Part shown: positions 44,436-54,732 of the stretch, one piece after another
Layout: every line of letters begins with the position of its first letter
Numbering within the stretch: position 1 is the stretch's first letter
Assembly (NCBI GenBank): GCA_028564705.1
Contig: JAPXFQ010001688.1
Location: 682,001-746,000 of the forward strand
Source: Apricaphanius iberus
Lineage: Eukaryota; Chordata; Actinopteri; Cyprinodontiformes; Aphaniidae
Direction: 5' to 3'
DNA length: 64,000 nucleotides
Translations under genes and position numbers: made by a program
The notes under the pieces: model-generated
Told to the model about the DNA's origin: nothing
The model's database searches: none
What the model saw: only the letters and a program-made list of their open reading frames with translations

Positions 44436-45109
44436 TGTGAAGGTGTGTGCGGGTGTGTTTCTGTGTGTGCTTGTATGACCTTCTCTCCATCCAGATGCTT
44501 GGTGCTGTCGTTCTCCCTCAGCTGGAATCATTCAGGCTGATTACAGAGGAACACTTAAAAGGGGAGTGCCAACCTGGAGCAGACGCCAGATGGTTGAATC
44601 GTATCTTTCAGGCAACTGCTCCTCCTGGATCTGCTGGTCAGGCATAAACAGTTTGAGCGCCTGCTCCCCTCCAGTCTCCTTCATCTTCCTTCTCAAGCTC
44701 CTCTGGCTGAGTTCGAACCTCCACCTGCCTGTTCACCCTCACCCTGCTCACTGGAAACAAGTATACCTTGGAGTAACTCTCCCCACACAGCAAGCCCACA
44801 CTCTTCCTGGTCCCTCCTGAGCAGAACCTGCAGTTGCACCCAAGTAAGGATTTCAAAACTTCTGTTTTTTCCTGTCAATCCATCTCAACATTGTTCTCAC
44901 CTCTCCACCCTTTTTCTCCAGTGGCTGTCCCCGGCTCCCAGTTTCAGACTCGGAGGCTGTCTCCCAAGTTCTTTGTGCGTCCGAGCTCCCCGTGTTACCT
45001 AGGTTCCTTGTTAGTAAAGTAGAAAGCAAATAAATTATTTATACTCTCATCCTCTGCGTCGCTGAGTTGCTTGTGCGCCCGCACTAGAGTCCAAAGCTAA
45101 ATCATGACA
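44436..45109 (+). mobile_element. Solo LTR with 5-bp target duplication
   Basis: Begins TGTGAAGG and ends ATCATGACA (TG...CA termini). ATTAA flanks both sides exactly (44431-44435 and 45110-45114), as for LTR-retroelement integration. Inside are a TATA-like TTAAAAG at about 44,555 and a poly-A signal AATAAA at 45029-45034. No primer-binding site, polypurine tract or internal genes adjoin it, so it is a recombination-derived solo LTR of 674 bp. The superfamily cannot be told from the LTR alone. Confidence 0.82.
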
Positions 45110-45410
45110 ATTAATTTGTTACTGTAAGAGATGTGATATTTTTCTTCATTATAGCTTCCAGTTCAGGTGACACCAAATTGGTCTTGAAATGTCTTCTACA
45201 TCTAAGGAACCAGACACAACAATTAATTTGACATTTGATTACATAGAATATTTTACATTAATACATTTACTGTAATATTTCAGGTTTTCCTTCAATAGCT
45301 TCCAGGTCATGTGGCCAAGGAATATGAATTTATTCTTAACATGTCTTCCTCCAATTACTGTGTTTACTGTAAAAAACTATTTGCCAGCCACCGATTGGGA
45401 AATAGAGACT

Positions 45411-45689
45411 TTAAGTTATATTTATGTGCACCTAAATAGTTTTTTTTTGTCAAATCAATGTTTATTTGAACAGTCCAAAAATCACATCATTGTGGAAAGA
45501 TGTTCCCTATTATATAGCTTTAAGAAGTACTTGTTTAACTTTTAAAAGTACTCGTAGAAAAAGATCATTAGTATTTCAACCGTTTGTTTAAGATTTAGAG
45601 TTTTATCAATACTTTCTGCCACAACCAGCCTTTTAAGGACATTCATAATCTTGATATGGCCAAAAATGGAAATTAGTTTGACACCCCTG
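45411..45689. mobile_element. Right half of the GTGTCAAACT hAT (copy 3)
   Basis: ATTTATGTGCACCTAAATAG, TTTGTCAAATCAATG, then ATCAATACTTTCTGCCACAAC and the terminus GTTTGACACCCCTG follow copies 1 and 2 in order. It begins right where the TTAA element is inserted in copy 2, so the left half is missing from about the same point. Confidence 0.75.
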
Positions 45690-45693
45690 CTCT

Positions 45694-46508
45694 ATTGGAT
45701 AAGGTCTGGAGACTGGCTGGGCCACTCTAGTACGTTGAAAGGTTTTATGATGAAGGCAGTCCTTAAGTTTTTTTCCCCTAAATTTCACAATGAGTCCCCA
45801 TTCACCCTTTCCTTATTTTGAATCAGTTATCCTGTCTGGTCCCCTTTGCAGAATAGCTGCTCCAAAGCATATTGTACACCCCCCACCCCCACCACCACCT
45901 CCCACCCCATGTTTCATAGTGGGTATTGTGTTTTTGGAATGTAACTCAGAATTCTTCCCCCTCCAAACATAGCTAGTGCCGTTTATACAAAAGAGTTCTA
46001 TTTTGGTCTCATCCGACCACCTGACATTCTCCCAATCCTCAACTGGATCATACAGATGGTCTCTGGTCAACTTTAGATGGGCCTGCACATATGCTGTCTC
46101 AGGCAGGAGACATTTTAAGTGCTGCAGGATTTTAATCCATTGTACAATTTAGTGTATTACTAATAGTAACCTTTGTTACTGTTGTCCCAGCTCTATTCAG
46201 TTTATCGATCAGATCCCCCGCGTAGTTCTGAGGTGTTTCCCAATCATTCTCAATATGAATCATGTGATCCTTATGAGGTAAGATCTAGCTTAGACCTGTG
46301 TTAGTTTTGTGTTTATTCGTTTTTCTAATAATTGCTCCAATAGTTGATCTCTTCTTAACAAGCAGCTTGCTATTGTAGATTGACTCATCCCTGTCTTGTG
46401 CAGGTGTACAATCTTGTCACCGTTGTCCTTGGACAGCTCTCTGGTTTTGGTCAAGTTTGAAGTCTGACAACGCGTTCAAATGGGAGCCATTATTACAGGT
46501 GATTTCTA
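45694..46508 (-). mobile_element. Tc1/mariner-type fragment
   Basis: Antisense transposase text runs through most of the gene: GGTCTGGAGACTGGCTGGGC, TTTTAATCCATTGT, then GTGCAGGTGTACAATCTTGT and TCCTTGGACAGCTCTCTGG near the N-terminal end. The same family as the element at 542-1428, but retaining the catalytic part that copy lost. Both TIRs are missing. Confidence 0.82.
45813..46088 (-). pseudogene. Tc1 transposase middle fragment
   Basis: A minus frame of 91 residues includes RDHLYDPVEDWENVRWSDET, where WSDE carries the first aspartate of the DDE triad, then KNTIPTMKHG. A run of glycines follows, encoded by a CCACCCCCACC-type tract at about 45,880-45,906, where functional copies have a short GGG. 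Beyond it the frame reads CTICFGAAILQRG, a degraded GCF..G block. The second and third catalytic residues are not in this frame. Confidence 0.8.
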
Positions 46509-46738
46509 TACTATTACAGAACTATCTGCCATAGTATCCTGCATGTGGGGAAAGAAGTTTCAGTCTCATCTGCTAGAGCACCTTTTCCTCCTTGCTGTAC
46601 CTCCTACATGTCTTGTATCAAACTGCACAAGATCCTTCTGACTTTTTTACGAGGCACTCTTGCTTAAATTTGCGGTGTACACTACTAATTGTTTTCGTAT
46701 TGAAAGATTCTACCTAAGTTTTGGATCTCTGCAGCATA

Positions 46739-46978
46739 GCGGGCTTATTCCGTGCGCTTTGTCCGTCCGGGCTTCTGTAGAAGTAAAGACGTCATCTGAT
46801 ATGTCTTTCCCCTGAAAAGAGGACCCGCACCTATGTATTTTAAAACTGATTTTTAAAGTCCTATTTTACAATATCGCCAATATTTTGCAATTAATGTGCT
46901 TTACGTTATTATTATTACATAATATTTTAATGGCTATTTTCAAAAATGTACTGCAAAAACTACACACTGTCACTTTAA
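46739..46978. mobile_element. TTAA element, copy 3, truncated, inverted
   Basis: Ends ACTACACACTGTCACTTTAA at the right, the inverted left terminus of copies 1 and 2. Reading leftward it matches them through AAGCACATTAATTGCAAAAT, GGTCCTCTTTTC and AGCCCGGAC, then stops near 46,739, losing about half. Confidence 0.75.
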
Positions 46979-47090
46979 TCGTCCCACACAGGGAAATTTG
47001 GTTGTAACAGCAACAAAAAAAAGATGTACAGACAGAACATGACACAGAACAGAAATACACAATTATTACAGAAGAAAGAAAAATATTTAC
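46979..47090 (-). mobile_element. LINE 3'-tail-like fragment, reverse
   Basis: ATCGTCCCACACAGGGAAAT then TTGGTTGTAACAGC reads in reverse as a fish LINE tail (GTAACA...AATTTCCC...GGGA). Directly abuts the TTAA element. Confidence 0.5.
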
Positions 47091-49716
47091 GTCATCAAAG
47101 TTATCATGGGCTTCTTGGCTGTTTCCTGCTTACCTGCTCTCTTAGTTTAAGTGAGCAGCCATGTCTAGGTAGGTTATGAATTGTAGCCTACAACTATAAA
47201 CTATCATTTGTTATCCACAGCCTTATCCCTGGCTCTCTGCTGTGTTACTTGATGTCTCTTTTGAAAGCTTCAAAATAGAGCTGTGTTTATACCTAGATTA
47301 AAGTAGCAAAAACTTAACAGTGAAATTTTTTTTAGGGTAATTTGTTGCAAGGGATTATCTAGATGGAAAAACAAATGCGTCCCAAAAATAGATAAACAAT
47401 TTAAAAACATAGGAATTTGTGATAACATAGTGAAAAAAGTTTGAATAATCTTAAGGGGCATCAATGCCATTTCCTAACCTCTGCATAGTGTAACTATTTG
47501 TCACTAAATCACATAAACTTCTGGGACTGTCTAGTCTAAACTCAAAACTTGTGATAGGAAAAAAAACCAACTAAATTTTATTGGACATTCTGGCCATCAT
47601 ATAAATTGTCTCATACTTCTTCTGCCTAACAGTTGTCGAACAAGCAATAACATTTATCTGTTTAATTTCTTTTCTCTCTAGTCTAAAACTAATCTTATTT
47701 ATACTCAACAAACATCTGTGAGTTGATTGCAATACAAATTAATTTTTCATTTTTTCCCCTGGCAATGTCAGGCTCGTCTTCCGCAGAGTCAGTCAGATAC
47801 TTTGGGTGGTGTATACATAAACGGGGCTACTACAGCACTTTAATTAAAAATCGCAACACGCATCATCAGTAGTTCAATTATTAGTCGCTTACTGGTCGAG
47901 TTCATTCTATTTTCTTTAGGGCATGATGCAAGATAACAGGGCCAGATAATCTTGCAGTTGCAAGCAATGAAAAAACTGGAGGAAGCTGACTAAGGGTAAC
48001 CCAGAATGTAAACATAGAACAATTTACTTTTTAGTGAGAAACATTTAGGGAACAAGAAGAAAAGGTCCAGCTTTAGTAAAATGAATTAACTAACAGGATA
48101 CACAAAAAATATCAGGCAACACCTGGTCAAATGATGAAAAATGTATTTACAAATTAGAAAAGGATAACCAGGAACCATGACATAAAACCAGTCCAGTTTA
48201 ATATTGATGATTGCGATTCTCCTTCTTTGTGAAGACCTACATGAGATAACATGATCATAACATTTTATTTTAGGATGCTTTGATGTTGGTTTTGTTCATC
48301 ATGTTCCCCCTAAAGAAAAGTGAAGGTTTCCTAACCACAGCTAAGAAGATCCACTAGTTTTTATATATATAATGTTGTAGCAGGAATTATTTCTCAGTAA
48401 GATTTATCCTGTGTAAATAAAGTTCGAATAAAAACAAAAAGGAATTATATTTCCCAAATTCCATGCTTTGTTGGGCTGCACATGTAAGCAGTGGTTAGCA
48501 CTGTTGATTTACTGTGTTTGAATCCTGGTACCTATTTAAATCCACGTGTTTTCTCTTGCCACCAAAACTATTTGATTGACGTTAAAGTTATGTACTTTAC
48601 CATCCTTACACGGCCATGAGCAACAACAATATATAAGAAGTCATAGTACTCTTTTTTTTTTTTTTTTTGAGATTATTCCTACTATTTTAATATAAACATA
48701 AAATGCCATAATTTCATTCCCTGGTCTGAGTAGAGCTCTGTTCATTAAGCCATAAATTGGACAGTTGATTTGAACCCTCATAAAATTATCCTGATTATTA
48801 TTCATGACTTTCACTCTGTTTAATAATTTTGTCTGGAGCTTAGCCAGCTTTAAACAAGCCCTGATCTCTAGAGAGTAGCAATAAAATGGAATGAATTAGC
48901 CTCAAAAGATTGTTGATTTACCAAAGGTCAATCCAAGCATTGTTAAAGCAAAGTCTGGCAGTATGATGTGTTGACCACTATAATGTGTACTTTTACTGTT
49001 CCAAAGAGGAGCTCCATAAATATGTAGAAATTAGGAGTAATATCAAATATTATACTGGCTATGTGGCTATATAAAATGCATTCTAAATAGATGACCTAAA
49101 TATTTATGCCAGAAGATAATTTGCTGTAGTTGAGTACAATGAGACACAGTAAAAAGGAGTCTAAATCCAGGTTGAATGTTTATCCAATATTCACTAAAAT
49201 ACATGGACATATTTTTCAGGCTAGTGATATTTTTGCATTAGAATGTTTTTGTTGGTCTTATGTAATATTTTAATTGAACAAGAAACTGATATTTGGATTT
49301 TCATTAAATTAAACCCTTATCCATCAAAATGAACAGAAATAATAACTTGAAATAGATCACTCTCTGTCTAATGTATCTGGATTAGTTTCAGTTTTTGAGT
49401 TGAACTGCTGAAAAAAAACTTTTAATTTGTTTAAGTCCACCTGCACATTGTGGTCTGTACAATGTAATAACAGAACAAGCAGTAGGGAACACGGGTTTAT
49501 TTTTTACGGTTGACTCTGATCGTTGAGTATTTTTTGTGGTAAATATTTTCAGTTTAAATCTTTAGGGGAAATCGCGCTGACCCTATTCTCAAAATAGAGT
49601 AATGGATAAAATCAAGTTTTCCGACTAAAGCTGCAATCTTACCTTGGGAGATTTGATTTACCACACAGTAGCATGGCACAGAAGGAGGCTTAAAACATAT
49701 GTCTCTGCTGAATTGG

Positions 49717-49722
<6 letters not shown>
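47091..49722. other. No recognised feature
   Basis: About 2.6 kb of A+T-rich DNA with a poly-T run at 48,651-48,669. No repeat family or gene supported. Confidence 0.45.
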
Positions 49723-49747
<25 letters not shown>

Positions 49748-50074
49748 AGGTCGTGGGTTCGTATCCCGGTCCAGGGTCTTTCTGCATGGAGTTTGCATGT
49801 TCTCCCCGTGCATGCGTGGGTTCTCTCCGGGTACTCCGGCTTCCTCCCACAGTCAAAACATGCATGATAGGTGAATTGATCATTCTAAATTGTCCGTAGG
49901 AATGAAGATGTGAGTGTGAATGGTTGTCTGTCTCTCTGTGTTGGCCCTGCAACAGACTGGCGTCCTGTTCAGGGTGTACCCTGCCTAACGCCTGATAATT
50001 GCTGGGATAGGCTCCAGCTGCCCCGTGACCCTGAATTGGATAAGCGGTTAAGAAGATGGATGGATGGATGGATG
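49723..50074 (+). mobile_element. (AT)n followed by 5'-truncated GATG-tailed SINE
   Basis: An AT tract (49723-49747) replaces the A-box half. From 49747 the SINE reads GTGGGTTCGTATCCCGG (B-box region), CTTTCTGCATGGAGTTTGC, GGTACTCCGGCTTCCTCC and TGGTTGTCTGTCTCTCTGTG, and ends in GATG repeats. It is the sense-orientation relative of the copy at 12.1 kb. Confidence 0.85.
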
Positions 50075-50163
50075 TTCTATATGGTTAGCTGGTATGTACA
50101 AGTGGAGTTGGAGGGATCGAATTCGGAATCAGAACTTTAGCAACTTACTCCTGAATGTCCATG

Positions 50164-50200
50164 TTGGTGTGTGATGAATCGCAGATTCACCACACACCAA
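50164..50200. repeat. 17-bp-stem inverted repeat with 3-bp loop
   Basis: TTGGTGTGTGATGAATC, loop GCA, then GATTCACCACACACCAA; one mismatch in 17. Confidence 0.92.
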
Positions 50201-50884
50201 CCAATCGTAAAACCACATTTTAAAGTTGTTTTGCTATACTACTGAACTGCTAAAACCACAAACAAATCAAGCTCTCAGGTCCTCAGACAAAAATCTACTC
50301 TTAGTCTCAAGGACCAGCTGTACAATTTAAGGGACTCACGCATGACAGTTGCACCTCAAATGTTGAGTGACCCTTCAGTGTTTTTATGTTGTCTTGACAG
50401 TAATCCCCCCTTCTAAACCCACTTATCCCTGAATGATTCCAGGGATAAGACAGTCATTGACAAGAATCAGGGTACACTTTGGACAGGTCGGCAAGTTGCC
50501 AAATCCATCAGAGAAACACCCATGACAAACAACCATTGACACACACCTAAAGGACAACTTAAAGTGACCTAACATTTTTTAGAATGTGAGATAAAGTCAG
50601 AGCACCCATGGAGAACATGTAAACTGCATTCAGAAAGACAGTACTAATGACCTTTGGGCAATCAGAGAGTCAATATTGACTGTCATGTTTGACTCACATT
50701 CAGAAAACCTCTCATGAGAATGGTGATGAATTTAAAAAGGTTTATTGAAGAATGATGAATTAGGTTCCGGTCCGGGGGAAGTCCAACAGCTCACATCGGG
50801 ATAACTGGAGGAAAGCAGAGGATAGTGTGAGATGGAGAATTTGTAGATGAGCGTTGAGAAAGTTGTAAATGTATATTGATCTGA
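50201..50884. other. No recognised feature
   Basis: Unassigned DNA upstream of the LINE fragment. Confidence 0.4.
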
Positions 50885-51455
50885 TTCAAACAGTTAACAC
50901 ATCCCTCCTGTCATCCTGTCTTTCCCCAGGCTTTAAAAACAACAGTTTTCAAACCACTACTAAAGAAGAACAATCTGGACAACACGTTAACGCAGAACTA
51001 CAGGTCAATCTCTAATCTCCCATTCATCAGCAACATTAGTGAAAAAGCTGTGTTTCAACAGTTAAATTAACACCTAACAATGACCGACTGCTTTGATATT
51101 TTTGACTGCCCTTATCAAGGTTTCAATGGGAGCCGCATAAATACAGACTGTGGCAGAACCTCAGTGCTGGTTCTGGTAGACCTCAGTGCAGTAGCTGACA
51201 CTGTTAACCATAAAATACTATGGGAACGACCCGTAGAGCTGGCTCGGACTCTCTGGTACAGTACTTCGCTGGTTTGAGTGTTTCTTAAGAACAGAAAATG
51301 ATTTATATCAATAGGCAATTTATCATCAGAACAAACAGAAATTACATGTGGGCCCCCCCAGGACTCCTTCTGTTCGATATCTACATGTTCCCACAAACCC
51401 AGATTATACCCGCCAATAAGATTAGTTACCACAACTATGCAGATGACACTCACTG
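50885..51455 (+). mobile_element. L2/Rex1-like LINE, reverse transcriptase fragment
   Basis: Plus-strand pieces read LKTTVFKPLLKKNNLD, NYRSISNLPFISNISEKAVF, TSVLVLVDLSAVADTVNHKI (RT block A, whose usual FDTVDH has become ADTVNH) and finally YADDT near 51,437-51,450, the block C catalytic motif. Deletions between blocks and stops make it dead. It stops exactly at the TTA target site of the Harbinger-type element, and the LINE does not resume beyond it. Confidence 0.85.
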
Positions 51456-51896
51456 TTAACCCGAATTTACACCAAAGCATCATGCAAGCGTTACGTGAGT
51501 ATAAGTGTTTTACATCCGTCTATTTAAAGGTTTCAATTCACACCAAAACGTGAAGAGAGTGTCGTGCGTGCGGGTTCCCAGCTGGCGACTTCTCTACTGC
51601 TGCTTCTCTTTAGTTATAAAATGGTAAATAAGAACCCAATGTAGTGATTTGTTGAAATAAAATGTATATATGTGTAGGAAATAGCCTGCTAATGTTTGGG
51701 GTCATACCCAGCTCTACAACTATTTATTTTCAACACACTTCATCACAGTTGTGTTGTTGAGTAATTTTATTTAATACTCACCTATATGTTTATATACAGC
51801 GCCTTGTCGAGTTGCTGATAAAAGAAAGTGGAGTAAGAAAGAGGCTATGAGTTCGTCACTTTAAAAAAATGCTGAGCCTGAACTTTTTTTCTCTGG

Positions 51897-53109
51897 TGTT
51901 TATAACCCACCTGGCTAGGGGTCAGGGGGTGTAAAAAAAAAAGACCCTGCAGACAGTTGTTAAAGGCGGAGAACAAAAAGAGTTTAATCAGAAAGCAGCA
52001 AAAATAAATTACAGAAACAAAAATAGCCATACATACACTGACAACTGAAGGGCTTAAGGTTTCAACAAAACAAAAATGCCCAAAAACACAGGCTAAGGGA
52101 AGCCTTAAATAAAATGGGGCACAAAACGACCTAAAATGCTATCCAACTAAATGACAAAAAATGTCCTTAAAAATAAGCTACTCAAAGATAACATAAAAAC
52201 AAAAAAGAGCACTAAACCAAAGTTATAACAAAACCAAAGCCCAAAAGCAAAAAATCTGAGAAATGGTGGCAGGCTCTGGTGGAAACAGCACTGTTGGTGT
52301 TTCTCAAGGCCCAGGAACCTTGCCTTGATGCCTTGGTCCCACCCCGGTTTCCTAGGAGATACGTCATCAGGGACCACCAAGGCGTGTTCCAATGTTCATG
52401 TGCTATGGAGGAATCTGTTCACCGTTTGTTAGCTGTTAGTGCGGTAGGAGCCGGCAGCTAATTCGGGGGTAAATTTCCATTTTAAATGTAAGTCAACTAA
52501 TTTTAGCCATCGGGCTTATATCTAAAAATTTTGTTTTTTTATTAATTATTTTTTTGATCCAAAGCAGTTATATATGGTTGGTTACTTGCTTAGTAGTTAC
52601 AGTTTCGGTGGCTACCAGGTACTAATTCGCTTACACATTTGATTTACCTGAAATATACACAATTTAAAAAAAAGTTAAACGCTCGTTATACATTTTCAGA
52701 TCCATGGCTGAAGTAATGTTACTACGCTACAATGCTACTATGATGGGTGGTACATAAGCAGAGCACGTAAGCGGGCAGCCACGGTCACGTGAATTAAGTC
52801 TGTTCCAAACCATTTTATTTGACCAAGGAAGGACAGTGTCCGCGTAAGGAAGGTGCCTTGATATTGAGAAACACCCTGCGTCAAGCTGCTCCCACACTGC
52901 AGGTAAAGCCGAGAGGCTTTTAAAGCCAAAGAGCCAATCAGCAGCTCCCAACTTCATGGCCTGCAGCTAGGTGTCAATTGGCTGAGGAGGAGGCGGGAGG
53001 AACCAGGAACAGAATCTGCAGAATCTGCAGGCGACATGCAACTGAAAGTAAACACAAATAAAGTTAATAAAATAGAACAAGGCTACTGAAAAAACAGGTG
53101 GCCGTAACA
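51897..53109 (-). mobile_element. Solo LTR with a nested DNA element
   Basis: On the minus strand it starts TGTTACGGCCACCTG and ends CAGGTGGGTTATAAACA, with the outer 15 bp forming an imperfect inverted pair and TG...CA termini. Flanking 5-mers are TCTGG and CCTGG on plus, a 4 of 5 match. Minus-strand features in order are a TATA-like GGCTTTAAAAGCC around 52,920 and an ATTAAA near 51,985. About 630 bp belong to the LTR; a 580-bp element interrupts it. No internal retroelement genes are adjacent. Confidence 0.65.
52296..52875. mobile_element. Non-autonomous DNA element with GGTGTTTCTCAA ends, copy 1
   Basis: Left end GGTGTTTCTCAAGGCC and right end GATATTGAGAAACACC are inverted. The interior (CCTAGGAGATACGTCATCAG, GGTTGGTTACTTGCTTAGTA, GGTACTAATTCGCTTACACA, CCATGGCTGAAGTAATGTTA) recurs in copy 2 at 62.98 kb. 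The GGAAGGACAGTGTCC block near the right end is self-complementary in part. No clear target duplication. Confidence 0.78.
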
Positions 53110-54732
53110 CCTGGGAAGCCCCTAAGCCAAGATCTGCCCTGATCAACGTAATGTTAAGCGAGATCCAGGGGTGTGCTCCCCTGGGAGAACATTTTGATAA
53201 ATAGTCCATTGCATTAAAAGATTCTGATGACTTTTTGATATAAATTGACATTATTCAGACATGAGATGAACAAACCCAAAACAAGCCTATATTACAGAAG
53301 CATATATGTGTAGAGCACCAGAGCTCTTGGGACCCTGTTTAAGAATACATTCCTGCTTTTAACTAGTCACTTACCAGCAAAGGTATTGCTTTTATTACAT
53401 AGTTAGACTACAGATACTACAGCCATACCAAGACAGGTCAGTAGGTGGCAATTATAATACTCAAAAAGTAATTAGGAATTAATTTGTAGCCCAACCATTG
53501 ACTAAAGGGCATGAACTAGGAGATATTAATTTTTCAGAAAACTATTCACCATTTATTTTAAATTGTGATCGTGATCAAGTATTTGTTATTTAGAGAATGT
53601 TAATATGAAACGTGAGGTTACGTATTTTAAAATCCTCTGTTATATTGTTTTCGCGCTCTGATACAGATGTCTCAAACCGCAATCAGCAACTGATTATTCA
53701 CGCTGTAGCAGCTGCTCTAAATCCTATCCAAACACCTGCTTCTAATTTAATCAGCTGCAAAATGACAGCATGTTTTTCTCCAAGACTGGATAAAAAACCC
53801 AAAAAACTGTGTAAGCGGTGATATTCATTTTTTCGCCAGAGACCAGATTCCACTGAATTACTGAAGTTGTCACAGGACAATTTAACTAGTATAACAGCGA
53901 CTACATTTTCATAAATAAATAATAAAACAACGATCAATGAAGACTTATCCAGCTTTATAGTCGCGTTGAGGATTATGCAATTCTCTTTTGCAATTCCCCA
54001 CAGTTGATGCGAATCGCACTGTTTCTGCTTGTCTGACCTCCGCTTTTAGCACAAAGACGGCTTTCGCAGAGATCTTCCCAAATCTCCCTGAATCAACATA
54101 ATAACAGCTCTCCAGACTTTTGAAAGCTGGAAACGTTTCATTAGTGAAAGGTCGGTTTTAGGAATAGTGATAAATGTATCCCCAGCGGATTTGTGAACAG
54201 GACACATCTTTCACATATCTGAAAGGGGCTTTAAATGACTTCTATTTTGCCGTCAATTGCGATTTTAAGTTTCTCTCTAAAGCTCTCCGAGTTTTGTTTT
54301 TGATGGTAAAGTGGTTATATATTGGTGATTATGCCTTTTAACTGTCTTGGTAGTGTTGGTTGCGTCTCTATCGCCGACGTAAATTTTATCCTTCAACCTC
54401 TTGCGCATGCGCACAAAAATGTCAACAAAGATCCTCCTAAAGCACATTCGCATGCGGAGTGACTGCTACATTAGTCTGATTGATTGAAAACCCAAGACCA
54501 GCCCCTACTCTATAACTGATTGGCTTAAGTAGGCCTACAGTGGTAGGGTTTAGAGTGAAAGCGGCTCTCAGACCACGGGAATTTTCAGATAACGTGAGCC
54601 TGATTCATTTATATAGCCGGTGTGGCTTGTTCCATTGATAAAAACGAAAGAGTGTTTGTGCCGCGCGGTATGGACATATTGAGTTACGCTCGCATTAGGC
54701 TCGTTTGATGCTTCGGTGTAAATTCAGGGTTA

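Larger units (their letters stand above)
51459..54729. mobile_element. PIF/Harbinger-type element, host of nested insertions
   Basis: Left ACCCGAATTTACACC and right GGTGTAAATTCAGGG are inverted with two mismatches in 15; similarity continues inward (AAGCATCA). TTA flanks both (51456-51458 and 54730-54732), the 3-bp duplication typical of PIF/Harbinger. Without the nested LTR it is about 2.05 kb. CpG-bearing inner ends (GCGCATGCGCAC near 54,403) fit a DNA transposon. No DDE or Myb-like frame was recognised, so class rests on ends and target duplication. Confidence 0.68.

Noticed and set aside
44447..45022. Four overlapping open frames on both strands
   Set aside because: They lie entirely inside the solo LTR, whose lower A+T content gives long chance frames.
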